From the NCBI GenBank assembly GCA_017964115.1, contig JAGCSL010000024.1, forward strand, positions 1 to 20,111: a stretch of DNA of 20,111 nucleotides, given 5' to 3'. The position numbers and the translations under genes are program-made. The notes below the pieces were generated by a model. It was not told the DNA's origin, made no database searches, and worked only from the letters and a program-made list of their open reading frames with translations. How positions within the stretch are numbered: position 1 is the first letter of the stretch; each line of letters opens with the position of its first letter. Of this stretch, positions 1 through 7,627 are shown in pieces. The DNA is from Candidatus Saccharimonadota bacterium (lineage in GTDB: Bacteria; Patescibacteriota; Saccharimonadia; Saccharimonadales; Saccharimonadaceae).

Positions 1-2
1 AA

Positions 3-302
3 ATAAAGCGAAAAAAATGGCGCGGGTGGGGGCGCCTTTTTTTGAAAAGCGGTTTGATTGCTTGTGTTTTTTATATATTATTTGGTGTTTTATTTGGGGT
101 GACGCGTTGCGTCGGAGAGATGGATGGCGATTTGGTACTGTTTTGCAGAATATGCAAAGAGTATAGGATTGGGGACGTGATGTTGATGGATGATGGGGTG
201 GTGTCCAAGTTTGGGCAAGAGAAAGAGAGGGGCGGTACGATACTCGGTAAAGTAATTGCAAGATTAAGCGTACGGGGTTTTATGGATGAGAGTAGCGAAT
301 AA
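3..302 (+). CDS. S26 signal-peptidase-like membrane protein, probably partial at the left edge
   Basis: The frame is open from base 3 to the TAA at 300-302, so the true start may lie outside the window. The first internal start is a TTG at 42 with no Shine-Dalgarno site. A basic stretch (K, R, W) precedes one hydrophobic segment (GLIACVFYILFGVLFGV), followed by a short extracytoplasmic part containing MDGDLVLF and YRIGDVMLM. These resemble the paired 'GDLVLV ... YkvGDVV' strands of SipW-type S26 peptidases. The serine normally found in an SMxP motif before the first GD is not visible, so catalysis is doubtful. The 3' end overlaps the sortase start by 17 bases, which suggests translational coupling. 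Signal-peptidase-like partners beside sortases are known in Gram-positive pilus loci, some of them catalytically degenerate. The family call is by pattern only, and it could be an unrelated small membrane protein. Confidence 0.45.
   Translation: MKRKKWRGWGRLFLKSGLIACVFYILFGVLFGVTRCVGEMDGDLVLFCRICKEYRIGDVMLMDDGVVSKFGQEKERGGTILGKVIARLSVRGFMDESSE
11..43. terminator. Possible bidirectional Rho-independent terminator
   Basis: A run of seven A (11-17) precedes GGCGC (19-23), which pairs with GCGCC (32-36), followed by seven T (37-43). The GC-rich stem flanked by A and T runs has terminator form for both strands. The same bases are an open reading frame into the S26-like gene, encoding a plausible basic juxtamembrane stretch, so this could simply be coding sequence. 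Confidence 0.3.
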
Positions 303-981
303 AGTACTGGATTTATTGTTCTATGCGCTGATTGTGCCAATTTTAGGGGTCAGCGTATATGCGATGATTGACGCTAATATAGTGTCGAAGAGTGCAGCTT
401 TGAGTGTAGATGTGCAGGAATATGCCGCAAAGGATGGCGATGAGGTTTTTGACGAGCTAGATGACGACTCTAAATATATAATTGCATGGTTGCGGATAGA
501 TGACACGAATATTAACTATCCGGTAGTCCAAGGCGAAGATAATGCATGGTTTCTAAATCGTAACTACAAGGGGGAATTTGCAACGGCGGGGAGTTTGTTT
601 TTGGACTATCGAAATAATGATAGTTTTATGGACCGTTTCTCGATTATTTATGGCCATCGAATGGGTAACGGTGAGATGTTCTCGGATATTCATAAATTCG
701 AGAAACAAGATTATTTCAATAGTCATCGTAGCGGAACATTAAAGATGCGAGGCATAAACTGGAGACTTGAGATTGTGGCATATGCCGAAGTAAATGCAAG
801 AGATTGAAGAATCTATAATGTCGAGAGGAGCCGTACGGACGATAATGTTGCTGAGTATATTATTGAAAACGCTGGTCATAAATATGGCGAGGAGAAGGTC
901 GGTCGTTTCATCTTATTGTCGACATGCGATGGTAATGAAAAGGATAAAAGGAATGTGTTGTTAGTAAAAATACTGGTATAA
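286..981 (+). pseudogene. Class B-type sortase interrupted by an in-frame UGA (codon 174)
   Basis: The first part (286-807) has an N-terminal membrane segment (about residues 8-28), then sortase sequence including WLRIDDTNINYPVVQG and IIYGHRMGNGEMF, with catalytic His124. A TGA at 805-807 stops the frame. The same frame then continues without another stop to TAA at 979-981 and supplies the missing parts: FILLSTCDG with catalytic Cys214, and the active-site Arg222 in DKRNVLLVKIL. Full length would be 231 residues, normal for class B sortases. Read literally, the 173-residue product lacks Cys and Arg and would be inactive. Explanations are a recent nonsense mutation (GGA or CGA to TGA is one change), a sequencing error, or UGA readthrough. 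The family call is firm; the status of the gene is not. No LPxTG-type substrate was seen in this window. Confidence 0.8.
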
Positions 982-982
982 T
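977..982 (+). promoter_or_regulatory. Extended -10 promoter for a near-leaderless mRNA
   Basis: TGGTATAAT (974-982) has the TGn extension and a perfect -10, and lies only 8 bases before the ATG at 991. Transcription would start at or within a base or two of the start codon. It overlaps the sortase stop codon. No convincing -35 was seen. Confidence 0.55.
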
Positions 983-990
983 TTAGACAG

Positions 991-2529
991 ATGAAAAAGC
1001 TAATCCTTTGTTTGGTGGTGCTGATAGGCATATTTTTGAGTGTGGGTTCTAGTGAAGTGCATGCTAAGGCTCCATACGAGGTTGACGACGCGTGTTCGAT
1101 TGCCGGTTACGATGACCCGCTTCTGTGTAGCTCGGAACGTTCAAATGAAGAAAAAGAGCTATACAAGCGCGTGAAGAGCGTACTTGAAACTGTCTATATG
1201 TGGATTGGTATTATTACGGTGATCGTAATTGTGATTGGCGGTATTCGATACATGACTTCTACTGGTGAAGCAGAGAAGATTAAGGGTGCAAAAAACACGA
1301 TTACATTTGCAATTATCGGTTTGGTAGTTACTTTAGCGGCCTTTGCAATTACGGAATTCGTAATTGATGCCCTGAATGGCCAAGAGCCAACTAAGGGTGG
1401 TACGCATGCGGAAGAAGGAGGCGGGTCAGGAGACGGCGGTGCCGATGAGGATAAACCGGTTGAAGTGAAAAAGCTACAGGTCGCATCGAGCACGACGATT
1501 ATTGAAGAGGGGACAATGCAATTGAAGGTATTAATACTTCCGGATTATGCTGCGGATCATTCTTTAAAATTTAGTTCTGAAAATACTAGAATTGCTGATG
1601 TCTCGAAAACTGGCCTCGTGACTGCGAAAGCGCCTGGTGCGACGAATATCAACATCAAAGCGAGTAATGGCGTAGCGGCGAAAGTTGCTGTAACGGTCAA
1701 AGAATTAGTAAGAGTTAAGAGTATTACCTTAAACCCAACTAGCTTAAGCATACCAAAAGGAAAGACTGGCGTAATTAAGGCGACGCCACTGCCATCTAAT
1801 GCTGTCGATAAAACTATAACTTGGTCAAGTAAGGATAAAACGATTGCAACTGTTGATAATGATGGAAAAGTTAAAGCGAAAAAAGTGGGAAAAACCGAAG
1901 TTGTAGCGACGTCGAAGAATGGTGTCACAGCGAAAGCTATTATAACTGTTACAGATCCAGAAAATGGTGTGATTAAAGTTACAGATAGTTTAATCCAACA
2001 TCTCGATTCTCATTATAATCAGTCGGGAAATCCATTTAGCGGTCATGAGCTTTCTTGTACGAATGGTTATAGTATTGCAGCGACTTCTTGTGGGCAATCG
2101 AGCTATATGGCTTCACATTACGTAGTGACTAAAAATGATCTTGATTACATACAGACGGCAGAATACTCCTGTAGCGCCGGTGCATTAAGTGAGGAGGGTA
2201 CAGATTGGAGTAGAATGACAAAGAGTGACTATGAGCAGAAATTTGGCGTGACAGGAAAGTATATAGATCATGGTTTTGATGCTCATATCCCGGAGTTGAA
2301 GAAGGGGCATCCGGTAACGGAGCTGATCTGTGGGCGAGGTGGATTCCGCTCTACTACGCGTGATGGCTGCCATTTTGTAGTGGCGCTGAGTTATCGCGAA
2401 ACGAATGGTGGAGAAATTTATGTTTGGAACCCAACGAATATTAATCAGGGTTGGGTGAGTAAAAGTACGTTTACGGATTGGATAACAAACCGCAATGCGG
2501 GTGTAAGTTGGGCAATGTGGAAGAAATAG
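991..2529 (+). CDS. Pilin-like membrane hairpin fused to two Big2 Ig-like domains and a C39-like cysteine peptidase
   Basis: This is a 512-residue exported protein. A signal peptide (about 1-26, ending VHAKA) is followed by two hydrophobic helices (about 68-85 and 105-126) around GGIRYMTSTGEAEKIKGAK, the pattern of VirB2/TrbC-like 'T4SS pilin' proteins. After a Gly-rich linker come two bacterial Ig-like (Big2) repeats, about 157-236 and 237-322, each with the 'LKV..P.A......S.....A.V...G.VTAK..G...I' rhythm. The C-terminal part (about 330-512) looks like a papain-fold C39-type peptidase: Cys367 in ATSCGQSS, His461 in GCHFVVAL, and Asn480 in YVWNPTN. Extra cysteines could form disulfides. It has no obvious Shine-Dalgarno site but a perfect -10 just upstream, so it is probably translated from a leaderless mRNA. 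It ends in TAG, 9 bases before the next gene. The domain order is clear. The biological target is unknown, and the peptidase call is by motif. Confidence 0.8.
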   Translation: MKKLILCLVVLIGIFLSVGSSEVHAKAPYEVDDACSIAGYDDPLLCSSERSNEEKELYKRVKSVLETVYMWIGIITVIVIVIGGIRYMTSTGEAEKIKGAKNTITFAIIGLVVTLAAFAITEFVIDALNGQEPTKGGTHAEEGGGSGDGGADEDKPVEVKKLQVASSTTIIEEGTMQLKVLILPDYAADHSLKFSSENTRIADVSKTGLVTAKAPGATNINIKASNGVAAKVAVTVKELVRVKSITLNPTSLSIPKGKTGVIKATPLPSNAVDKTITWSSKDKTIATVDNDGKVKAKKVGKTEVVATSKNGVTAKAIITVTDPENGVIKVTDSLIQHLDSHYNQSGNPFSGHELSCTNGYSIAATSCGQSSYMASHYVVTKNDLDYIQTAEYSCSAGALSEEGTDWSRMTKSDYEQKFGVTGKYIDHGFDAHIPELKKGHPVTELICGRGGFRSTTRDGCHFVVALSYRETNGGEIYVWNPTNINQGWVSKSTFTDWITNRNAGVSWAMWKK

Positions 2530-2538
2530 GAGGTAAAA

Positions 2539-3171
2539 ATGGATAACCAAATAGCAACGCCTACAAGCTTTAGTGAAGGAAATGCTCCGGCAAAAACGAG
2601 TAAAAAGAGTTTCATTATATTCGCTGTCGGTTTCATATTGATAATAGCGATAATCATAGGGGTAGTAGTTCTGATTGCGCAAAACAAGAAAAACGATGCC
2701 ACACTTGATACTGGAAATGTTAAAGGCGAGGTGAGCTATATTTCAAATTCGAACTATCCGGCAATGCTGAATCTTTACGCTAATATGTACGATAATATGA
2801 CAATTAATGATTTAGATAAGCTGATTAGTAAATCTGGATATAGTATTAGAAAGGATACGGATGATGACGATGATGCGATTGTATATCTCGCTTCGTCGAC
2901 AGCAATGCGCAAAACGAACGGAAGTGGCGCCTGTTTGTATGATACGGATTACGTGAAGTATATTGTCGACAAACAAGAAGAGTTGACCGAAGAGCAGGAG
3001 CCAACTAAGTGGGCAACGGCAATAGAATATCATGAGTGCGTTGCAGGTGCAGATACCTATATTATGGAATTGAATGAAGGTAAATTCCGCAATTTCACGG
3101 GGACTGTTACGATTGACTATGATTCAAAAGAAGACGCAATTCTAAACCAGTTATCGGTTCGCCAAAAGTGA
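2539..3171 (+). CDS. Membrane-anchored protein of unknown function
   Basis: The product has 210 residues. A short Ser/Thr/Lys-rich cytoplasmic tail is followed by one membrane helix (about 25-47) and an exported domain of about 160 residues with an acidic DDDDD stretch near residue 110 and two cysteines (near 134 and 165) that could pair. I do not recognise a family. The start is well supported by AGGAGG 5 bases before the ATG, and the gene follows the pilin/C39 fusion by 9 bases, so it is in the same transcript. It is the only confident gene here whose apparent stop is TGA, and an in-frame TAG follows after two codons. The context suggests a partner of the neighbouring surface proteins. Confidence 0.8.
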   Translation: MDNQIATPTSFSEGNAPAKTSKKSFIIFAVGFILIIAIIIGVVVLIAQNKKNDATLDTGNVKGEVSYISNSNYPAMLNLYANMYDNMTINDLDKLISKSGYSIRKDTDDDDDAIVYLASSTAMRKTNGSGACLYDTDYVKYIVDKQEELTEEQEPTKWATAIEYHECVAGADTYIMELNEGKFRNFTGTVTIDYDSKEDAILNQLSVRQK

Positions 3172-3184
3172 GGTAAATAGTCAG

Positions 3185-5710
3185 GTGGCAAGCAGAAAAA
3201 AGCATAATAATACACAACTATTTTTAGCAATTGCGGTTTGCGTGTGTTTATTTAGCGCCCTGTGTATTTATAAGGCGTGCGGGGCTCTGAAGCAAGAGTA
3301 CCAAGATAAATATTCTTCTAACCACATTATGATTTACAATCCGGACGATTGCTCTAGTAGTGGTGGATTAAAATGCGATGGAAGTTTGCCTGCAGAAACG
3401 GTAGCCACTTTAGATGCTGCCAAAGTTAAGGAAAAGGCGGAACAAAATAAAGAGCGCTATGAGTATGCGGAGAAAGAAACTGGTATACCGTGGCAAATTT
3501 TAGCTGCGCTACATTTTCGTGAAGCTGGGATGAATCCTAATAAAACCATATTCAATGGCGAGGATCTTACGGAACATGTAAATGCCGATGGGCATATGAT
3601 ATCTGCCGATCCTTTAGAGGATGCAAAACAGGCGGCAGAATCGTATATATCGTTAGCGAAAGAGTTTTCAGATGTCGAAACGCTAAAAGCGGACACTTCG
3701 ACATTGGAAGATTTTGGAAAAGCGTTTGCTACGTATAAGGGGGGTGAAATTTACCAATGCAATAATAAGACCTATTTGGACACAACTTATGTTATGAATG
3801 GGTATAGCGAACAATATATGAATATGAAGTGGCAGGATTATGATGTTATTCGCTATGACAATCCAAAGTATAGCTATTGCACCTACAAGGAATATACGCC
3901 GAGTTGGGTGGGCAAGTCGGATAACATTGGCGCGTTGGCGGTATTTGTTTATCTCGGTGGCTGTGATAGAGTTTCGGGTTTAGGAAACGATGCGTTAGGC
4001 AATGGCGCGGGCGGTGGTGAAGCAATTGCACGAGCGGCAATTGAATTGGCTTGGCCGGATAGCTCGCATTTAGGCGATTATACGGCGACCGACGCCTATA
4101 ATAAACTGGCGCGAGAATTGGGAGGAGGGTTCATAACTCGTTCTGCATGCACTAAGACTAAAGAGGGTGTTGGAATATGCTATTCTTGCGCAAACTTTGT
4201 GTCGGCAGCAATCTATAAGAGTGGCGTCGATGCTGCATTTAACGCGGACAATAAGCGCGCAGACGGCAGCGTTGATCCGCACTTGATCTGTGAAAGCCAA
4301 GGATGTCTGTCGTATTATCTAAAAAATTCATCGAACTGGAAGGAAGTGACGAGCTATTCTCATAGTGGATACGAGGGGTTGAAGCCGGGAGATATTTTAA
4401 TTAATGACTTGGAAAGCTGGAATGCGGGTGGCCCCTATACGCATACTTTTATCTATTTAGGGAAAGGGGAAGTGGCGGAAGCTTCAAACTCTGAATATGC
4501 TGGATACCGACATGCTTGGGATAATGCTGGAAACAATGGCTATAATGCAATGCGTTTTGTCGGTTCGAGTTCTTCTGCAGTTACATCTACGCCGACGAAT
4601 AAACCGGTTTCGGATGGATCAGATGGAAGTGCAACTCGAGATTTTAGCGCTGTGAGAAAAGCTAAGAATGCCGACAAACAATATACGGATTTTCCGCCAG
4701 CGACTTTTAGCGATGGTGATAAGCAGTCTATGAAAACATTGTTAACTAATTATGGTGATTTGGCTTATCAGTTAGGAAGGGCAGTTGGCGCTCCTTATGT
4801 TGCGATTTTAGTACAGATGCGTTATGAAGATCCGGAATCGGTTTGTGGTAAAAATAATTTTTGGGGGAATGGTTGCGATCCAGATCATGCTTACGAAGGT
4901 GGGGCGACGATACAGGGGAAGGATTTGGGGGAAGGTTTTCAGCAATATGGCGAAACATTGTTGAATGGAAATCATGATCAAGCTATCGGTATTACGGATG
5001 CAAAAGAGTACTTAGTAAAACTAGGTCCAACATGGGTGCAGGGAGATATAAATGGTCCTGGCTATAGCGACATAGAGGGGATGAAGAGGTCGGTGGACGC
5101 TTTGCAGGCATTCATTGATTCGCCAGAAGGTCAGGCAATTGTAAAGACGTTTGGAAATTATAAAGGTTCATATAATAGTTGCGCAGACGGTAATGGATCT
5201 GTTGGTGCTACAAATGTTGGCGAAGCGGCAAGAGTTCCATTAGAGGAAAGAATGAACTGGTTATTCCCAGACGGTGCGCCAACGACCGAGTCGGGTATGC
5301 AAAAGTATCTAACTACAATCGAGGTTCCAATCATTAATGAAAGTGGATCTCAGACTACGATGCATCTGACCGTTCATATTAAACTTGCGGCCGAATATGG
5401 AGCCGTATTCGAAGACATGTTGCGGGTGAATGGCTTCAAGATTAAATCTGGCGATACTTATGCGTATGGATTCCGCCTGATGGCGAGCGGTACGGGAAGT
5501 CTGTCGCATCATTCTTATGGAACGGCAATTGATGTTAATTCGGCGGATAACCCAGCAACATATACGAGTGGTAATTATGCACCTGGAGTAAACCCATATT
5601 CGGTTACGGATGAAGTAGTGAAAATATGGAAAGATCACGGTTTCTATTGGGGCGGTGATTGGAGTGGCTATTATCGAGACTATATGCACTTTACGTATAT
5701 GAATCATTAG
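3185..5710 (+). CDS. Large membrane-anchored multidomain peptidoglycan hydrolase
   Basis: An 841-residue protein starting at GTG 3185 (GAGG lies about 12 bases upstream). A membrane anchor (about 11-30) is followed by four modules. (1) About 85-265 looks transglycosylase-like: GIPWQILAALHFREAG, with Glu as the candidate acid. (2) About 290-480 is CHAP/NlpC-like: Cys335 in YSCANFV, KPGDILI, and His420 in YTHTFIYLGKG. (3) After a Ser/Thr linker, about 520-665 resembles glucosaminidase-type domains: AILVQMRYEDPESV and NNFWGNGC. (4) The C-terminus is an M15 (VanY/D,D-carboxypeptidase) domain: SHHSYGTAIDVN with zinc ligands His776 and Asp783, and the last ligand His835 in YMHF. Such an enzyme should cleave both glycan and peptide bonds of murein outside the membrane. 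The M15 and CHAP-like calls are strong and the two glycan-side calls weaker. The gene sits in the surface cluster, 13 bases before the next gene. Confidence 0.85.
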   Translation: MASRKKHNNTQLFLAIAVCVCLFSALCIYKACGALKQEYQDKYSSNHIMIYNPDDCSSSGGLKCDGSLPAETVATLDAAKVKEKAEQNKERYEYAEKETGIPWQILAALHFREAGMNPNKTIFNGEDLTEHVNADGHMISADPLEDAKQAAESYISLAKEFSDVETLKADTSTLEDFGKAFATYKGGEIYQCNNKTYLDTTYVMNGYSEQYMNMKWQDYDVIRYDNPKYSYCTYKEYTPSWVGKSDNIGALAVFVYLGGCDRVSGLGNDALGNGAGGGEAIARAAIELAWPDSSHLGDYTATDAYNKLARELGGGFITRSACTKTKEGVGICYSCANFVSAAIYKSGVDAAFNADNKRADGSVDPHLICESQGCLSYYLKNSSNWKEVTSYSHSGYEGLKPGDILINDLESWNAGGPYTHTFIYLGKGEVAEASNSEYAGYRHAWDNAGNNGYNAMRFVGSSSSAVTSTPTNKPVSDGSDGSATRDFSAVRKAKNADKQYTDFPPATFSDGDKQSMKTLLTNYGDLAYQLGRAVGAPYVAILVQMRYEDPESVCGKNNFWGNGCDPDHAYEGGATIQGKDLGEGFQQYGETLLNGNHDQAIGITDAKEYLVKLGPTWVQGDINGPGYSDIEGMKRSVDALQAFIDSPEGQAIVKTFGNYKGSYNSCADGNGSVGATNVGEAARVPLEERMNWLFPDGAPTTESGMQKYLTTIEVPIINESGSQTTMHLTVHIKLAAEYGAVFEDMLRVNGFKIKSGDTYAYGFRLMASGTGSLSHHSYGTAIDVNSADNPATYTSGNYAPGVNPYSVTDEVVKIWKDHGFYWGGDWSGYYRDYMHFTYMNH

Positions 5711-5723
5711 GAAGGGTAGAACG

Positions 5724-6668
5724 ATGGAAGATTGGAGCGAAATTGTAAGAACGAAAAAATTCAAAATAATTGTAGCGGTGTTTTTGGGTATTTTTCTTGT
5801 AGCCGCGGGATTATATATCTTTAATATAGCAATCCATAACGGTAAGGTTAAAGTGGTCGTTAGCTATCTGCCTAAGGACGCGAGCGTGTATCTTAACCAT
5901 TCGAGTGAGAATGTAAATAATAAAACCTTATATCTTGAGCCGGGAGCGTATAATATCTCGGCTTATGCGAGGGGATATATTTATAATGAAACATCTCTTG
6001 ATGTTACAAAATACACAGCAGCAATCAACGGAGTGTTGTTACCGACTGATGCAGATAGTGAAGAAATAGCGAAATATGAAGAGATGAAGGAGAAGAATTC
6101 GCATACCGCTTATCGAGAATCATTTAAGCGGTTAACAGCGGATTATCCCATTATAGAATATTTGCCGGTGAATGTGGCGAGCGGTCAATATAGTATTACT
6201 TACGAATTAAAAGATAACGATTTTCAAATTTATGTAGGCTTAGGTACGCACAATGATATATTGGGCGCTTCAGTTGCGCAGGAGGTATTAAAAGGATTAG
6301 ATAAATTGCACTCGATTAGCCAGTATCGAATCATTTTTAATGATATCGATAATCCATTTGACAGTACATTCAATGAAAACAGCGAAGGCGATCCCGTGTC
6401 TTATCTAGAAACAGGTTTCAAATCCGTAAAGAATAAGAAGGTTACGAAGGGCGCACAATCGGGTGACTATTACTATACGGTTATTCAAAAGTTTGATAGC
6501 GTGAGTCAGCTAAAGGAAATTGGCTATTTAGCTTATCGAGTTGTTTTAAAGAAAGATGGGGATGGATGGAAGTTGGTAGATGTGCCAAACATTCTATTAA
6601 CGAAGTATAATTCTCCTAATGTTCCGGTCGAAGTGCTAGATTTAGTTAATTTTTACGACAAGGAGTAA
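5724..6668 (+). CDS. Membrane-anchored PEGA-domain protein
   Basis: A 314-residue protein with one membrane helix (about 14-34) near the N-terminus. An exported PEGA-like domain follows (about 40-112): VSYLPKDASVYLN, then LEPGAYNISAYARGY, matching the 'P.dA.vyl......l.pG.Y.i.a...GY' pattern. The remaining 200 residues are a mixed alpha/beta domain I do not recognise. GGAAGGG lies about 8 bases before the ATG, and the gene follows the murein hydrolase by 13 bases. PEGA domains are common in surface proteins and are thought to mediate binding. No catalytic motif is visible. Confidence 0.8.
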   Translation: MEDWSEIVRTKKFKIIVAVFLGIFLVAAGLYIFNIAIHNGKVKVVVSYLPKDASVYLNHSSENVNNKTLYLEPGAYNISAYARGYIYNETSLDVTKYTAAINGVLLPTDADSEEIAKYEEMKEKNSHTAYRESFKRLTADYPIIEYLPVNVASGQYSITYELKDNDFQIYVGLGTHNDILGASVAQEVLKGLDKLHSISQYRIIFNDIDNPFDSTFNENSEGDPVSYLETGFKSVKNKKVTKGAQSGDYYYTVIQKFDSVSQLKEIGYLAYRVVLKKDGDGWKLVDVPNILLTKYNSPNVPVEVLDLVNFYDKE

Positions 6669-6674
6669 AGATTG

Positions 6675-7361
6675 ATGAGAAATAAAGGCTTAATAATTGG
6701 TTTGATCATTGGGGTAGTTGTAGTTGCTGCCGTCTTTGGAATAATAAACGCTTTACGTTCAGCGGTAGTGGTAATCCAAGTTGCTCCGACAAATGCAACT
6801 GTTACGATAGGTGGGAAGAGTTACGAGAATGGCTCATATCGGTTTTTCCCCGGAAAGATTACAGCGATAATCAGTGCGGAGGGTTTTGATAGTAAAACGG
6901 TAGATTTGCAGTTGGATGTTAATAGCCAGAATAAGATTTTGACTTATTTGAACCCGACAAATGGCGATTATTCGTTTTATGAAAAGAAAGAAAACATTAA
7001 TTCGTTGAATATTTTATTGACGGCTAATGGCTTCATCGGAGGAGTGGCAAACGAAAAGCAGGAAAGATTTTCGACCGACCAAGATGATTCAGCGGATGAC
7101 TTTATTAAAAAGATACAGATTAAGAATAAAATGCCAATTAAGTTTTCTCAATGCGGAAAACCTGCAACTAGAATGAATTGTAATGCGATTCAGATTGATT
7201 ACGATTATGATGAAAAGTGTGGCAATTCGCTATGTCTGATTATAAAGAGTCGCTCTGAAAAGATTAATGACGAGATAAAAGAGGGCGTTCGAAAAGAATT
7301 GATGAAGGTAGGGTATAAGCTTGAAGACTACAAGCTCTCGTATTCGCGGAAAGAGTTTTAG
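6675..7361 (+). CDS. Second membrane-anchored PEGA-domain protein
   Basis: A 228-residue protein. I chose the ATG at 6675; a TTG at 6672 immediately before it is also possible. GGAG within the end of the previous gene is the likely ribosome site. A membrane helix (about 6-26) leads to a PEGA-like domain (about 32-95: VAPTNATVTIGG, FFPGKITAIISAEGF). The C-terminal half has four cysteines (in SQCGK, MNCNA, EKCGN and SLCLI) likely to form disulfides outside the cell. It overlaps nothing and lies 6 bases after the other PEGA gene; the two share layout and may be ancient duplicates. It is the last gene of the surface cluster and ends in TAG. Confidence 0.8.
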   Translation: MRNKGLIIGLIIGVVVVAAVFGIINALRSAVVVIQVAPTNATVTIGGKSYENGSYRFFPGKITAIISAEGFDSKTVDLQLDVNSQNKILTYLNPTNGDYSFYEKKENINSLNILLTANGFIGGVANEKQERFSTDQDDSADDFIKKIQIKNKMPIKFSQCGKPATRMNCNAIQIDYDYDEKCGNSLCLIIKSRSEKINDEIKEGVRKELMKVGYKLEDYKLSYSRKEF

Positions 7362-7373
7362 TCGCAAGGGCTT

Positions 7374-7395
7374 CAAAAAATGACCACGTGGTCAT
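7374..7395 (-). terminator. Terminator of tRNA-Ala: 16-base perfect palindrome plus T run
   Basis: ATGACCACGTGGTCAT (7380-7395) is a perfect palindrome. On the - strand it follows the tRNA CCA end by 8 bases and is followed by six T. Folded with an ACGT loop it gives a 6-bp stem, a compact Rho-independent terminator. A dimeric-protein binding site is the alternative. Confidence 0.6.
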
Positions 7396-7403
7396 ATTCG
7401 AAA

Positions 7404-7479
7404 TGGTGGAGTGTAGGAGATTCGAACTCCTGACCTACTGATTGCGAACCAGTCGCTCTACCAACTGAGCTAACACCCC
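7404..7479 (-). tRNA. tRNA-Ala (anticodon CGC)
   Basis: A full cloverleaf is visible on the - strand. The acceptor GGGGTGT pairs with ACACTCC and includes the G3-U70 pair that marks alanine tRNAs. The D arm is GCTC...GAGC, the anticodon stem ACTGG/TCAGT with loop TTCGCAA (anticodon CGC, reading GCG), and the T arm AGGAG-TTCGAAT-CTCCT. Discriminator A and an encoded CCA end the gene. It is 76 nt including CCA. Confidence 0.95.
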
Positions 7480-7555
7480 ATAGGATAGTTATAATTGTAG
7501 CATTAAAGTGGGTAAAAATATAGAGGGGTAGCGAGTGGAGTCTCAGAGGTATTGA

Positions 7556-7584
7556 TGGACAATTTATGTCTATTATGTTATAAT
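7556..7584 (+). promoter_or_regulatory. Sigma-70-type promoter of the nucleotidyltransferase gene
   Basis: TGGACA (7556-7561), a 17-base spacer, then TATAAT (7579-7584) with an upstream TGn extension. Start of transcription is expected near 7591, giving a leader of about 37 nt with GAAAGGGGG (7612-7620) as ribosome site. Confidence 0.75.
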
Positions 7585-7627
7585 ATATAATAATTGTACA
7601 TTAATATGACTGAAAGGGGGATTTTTC

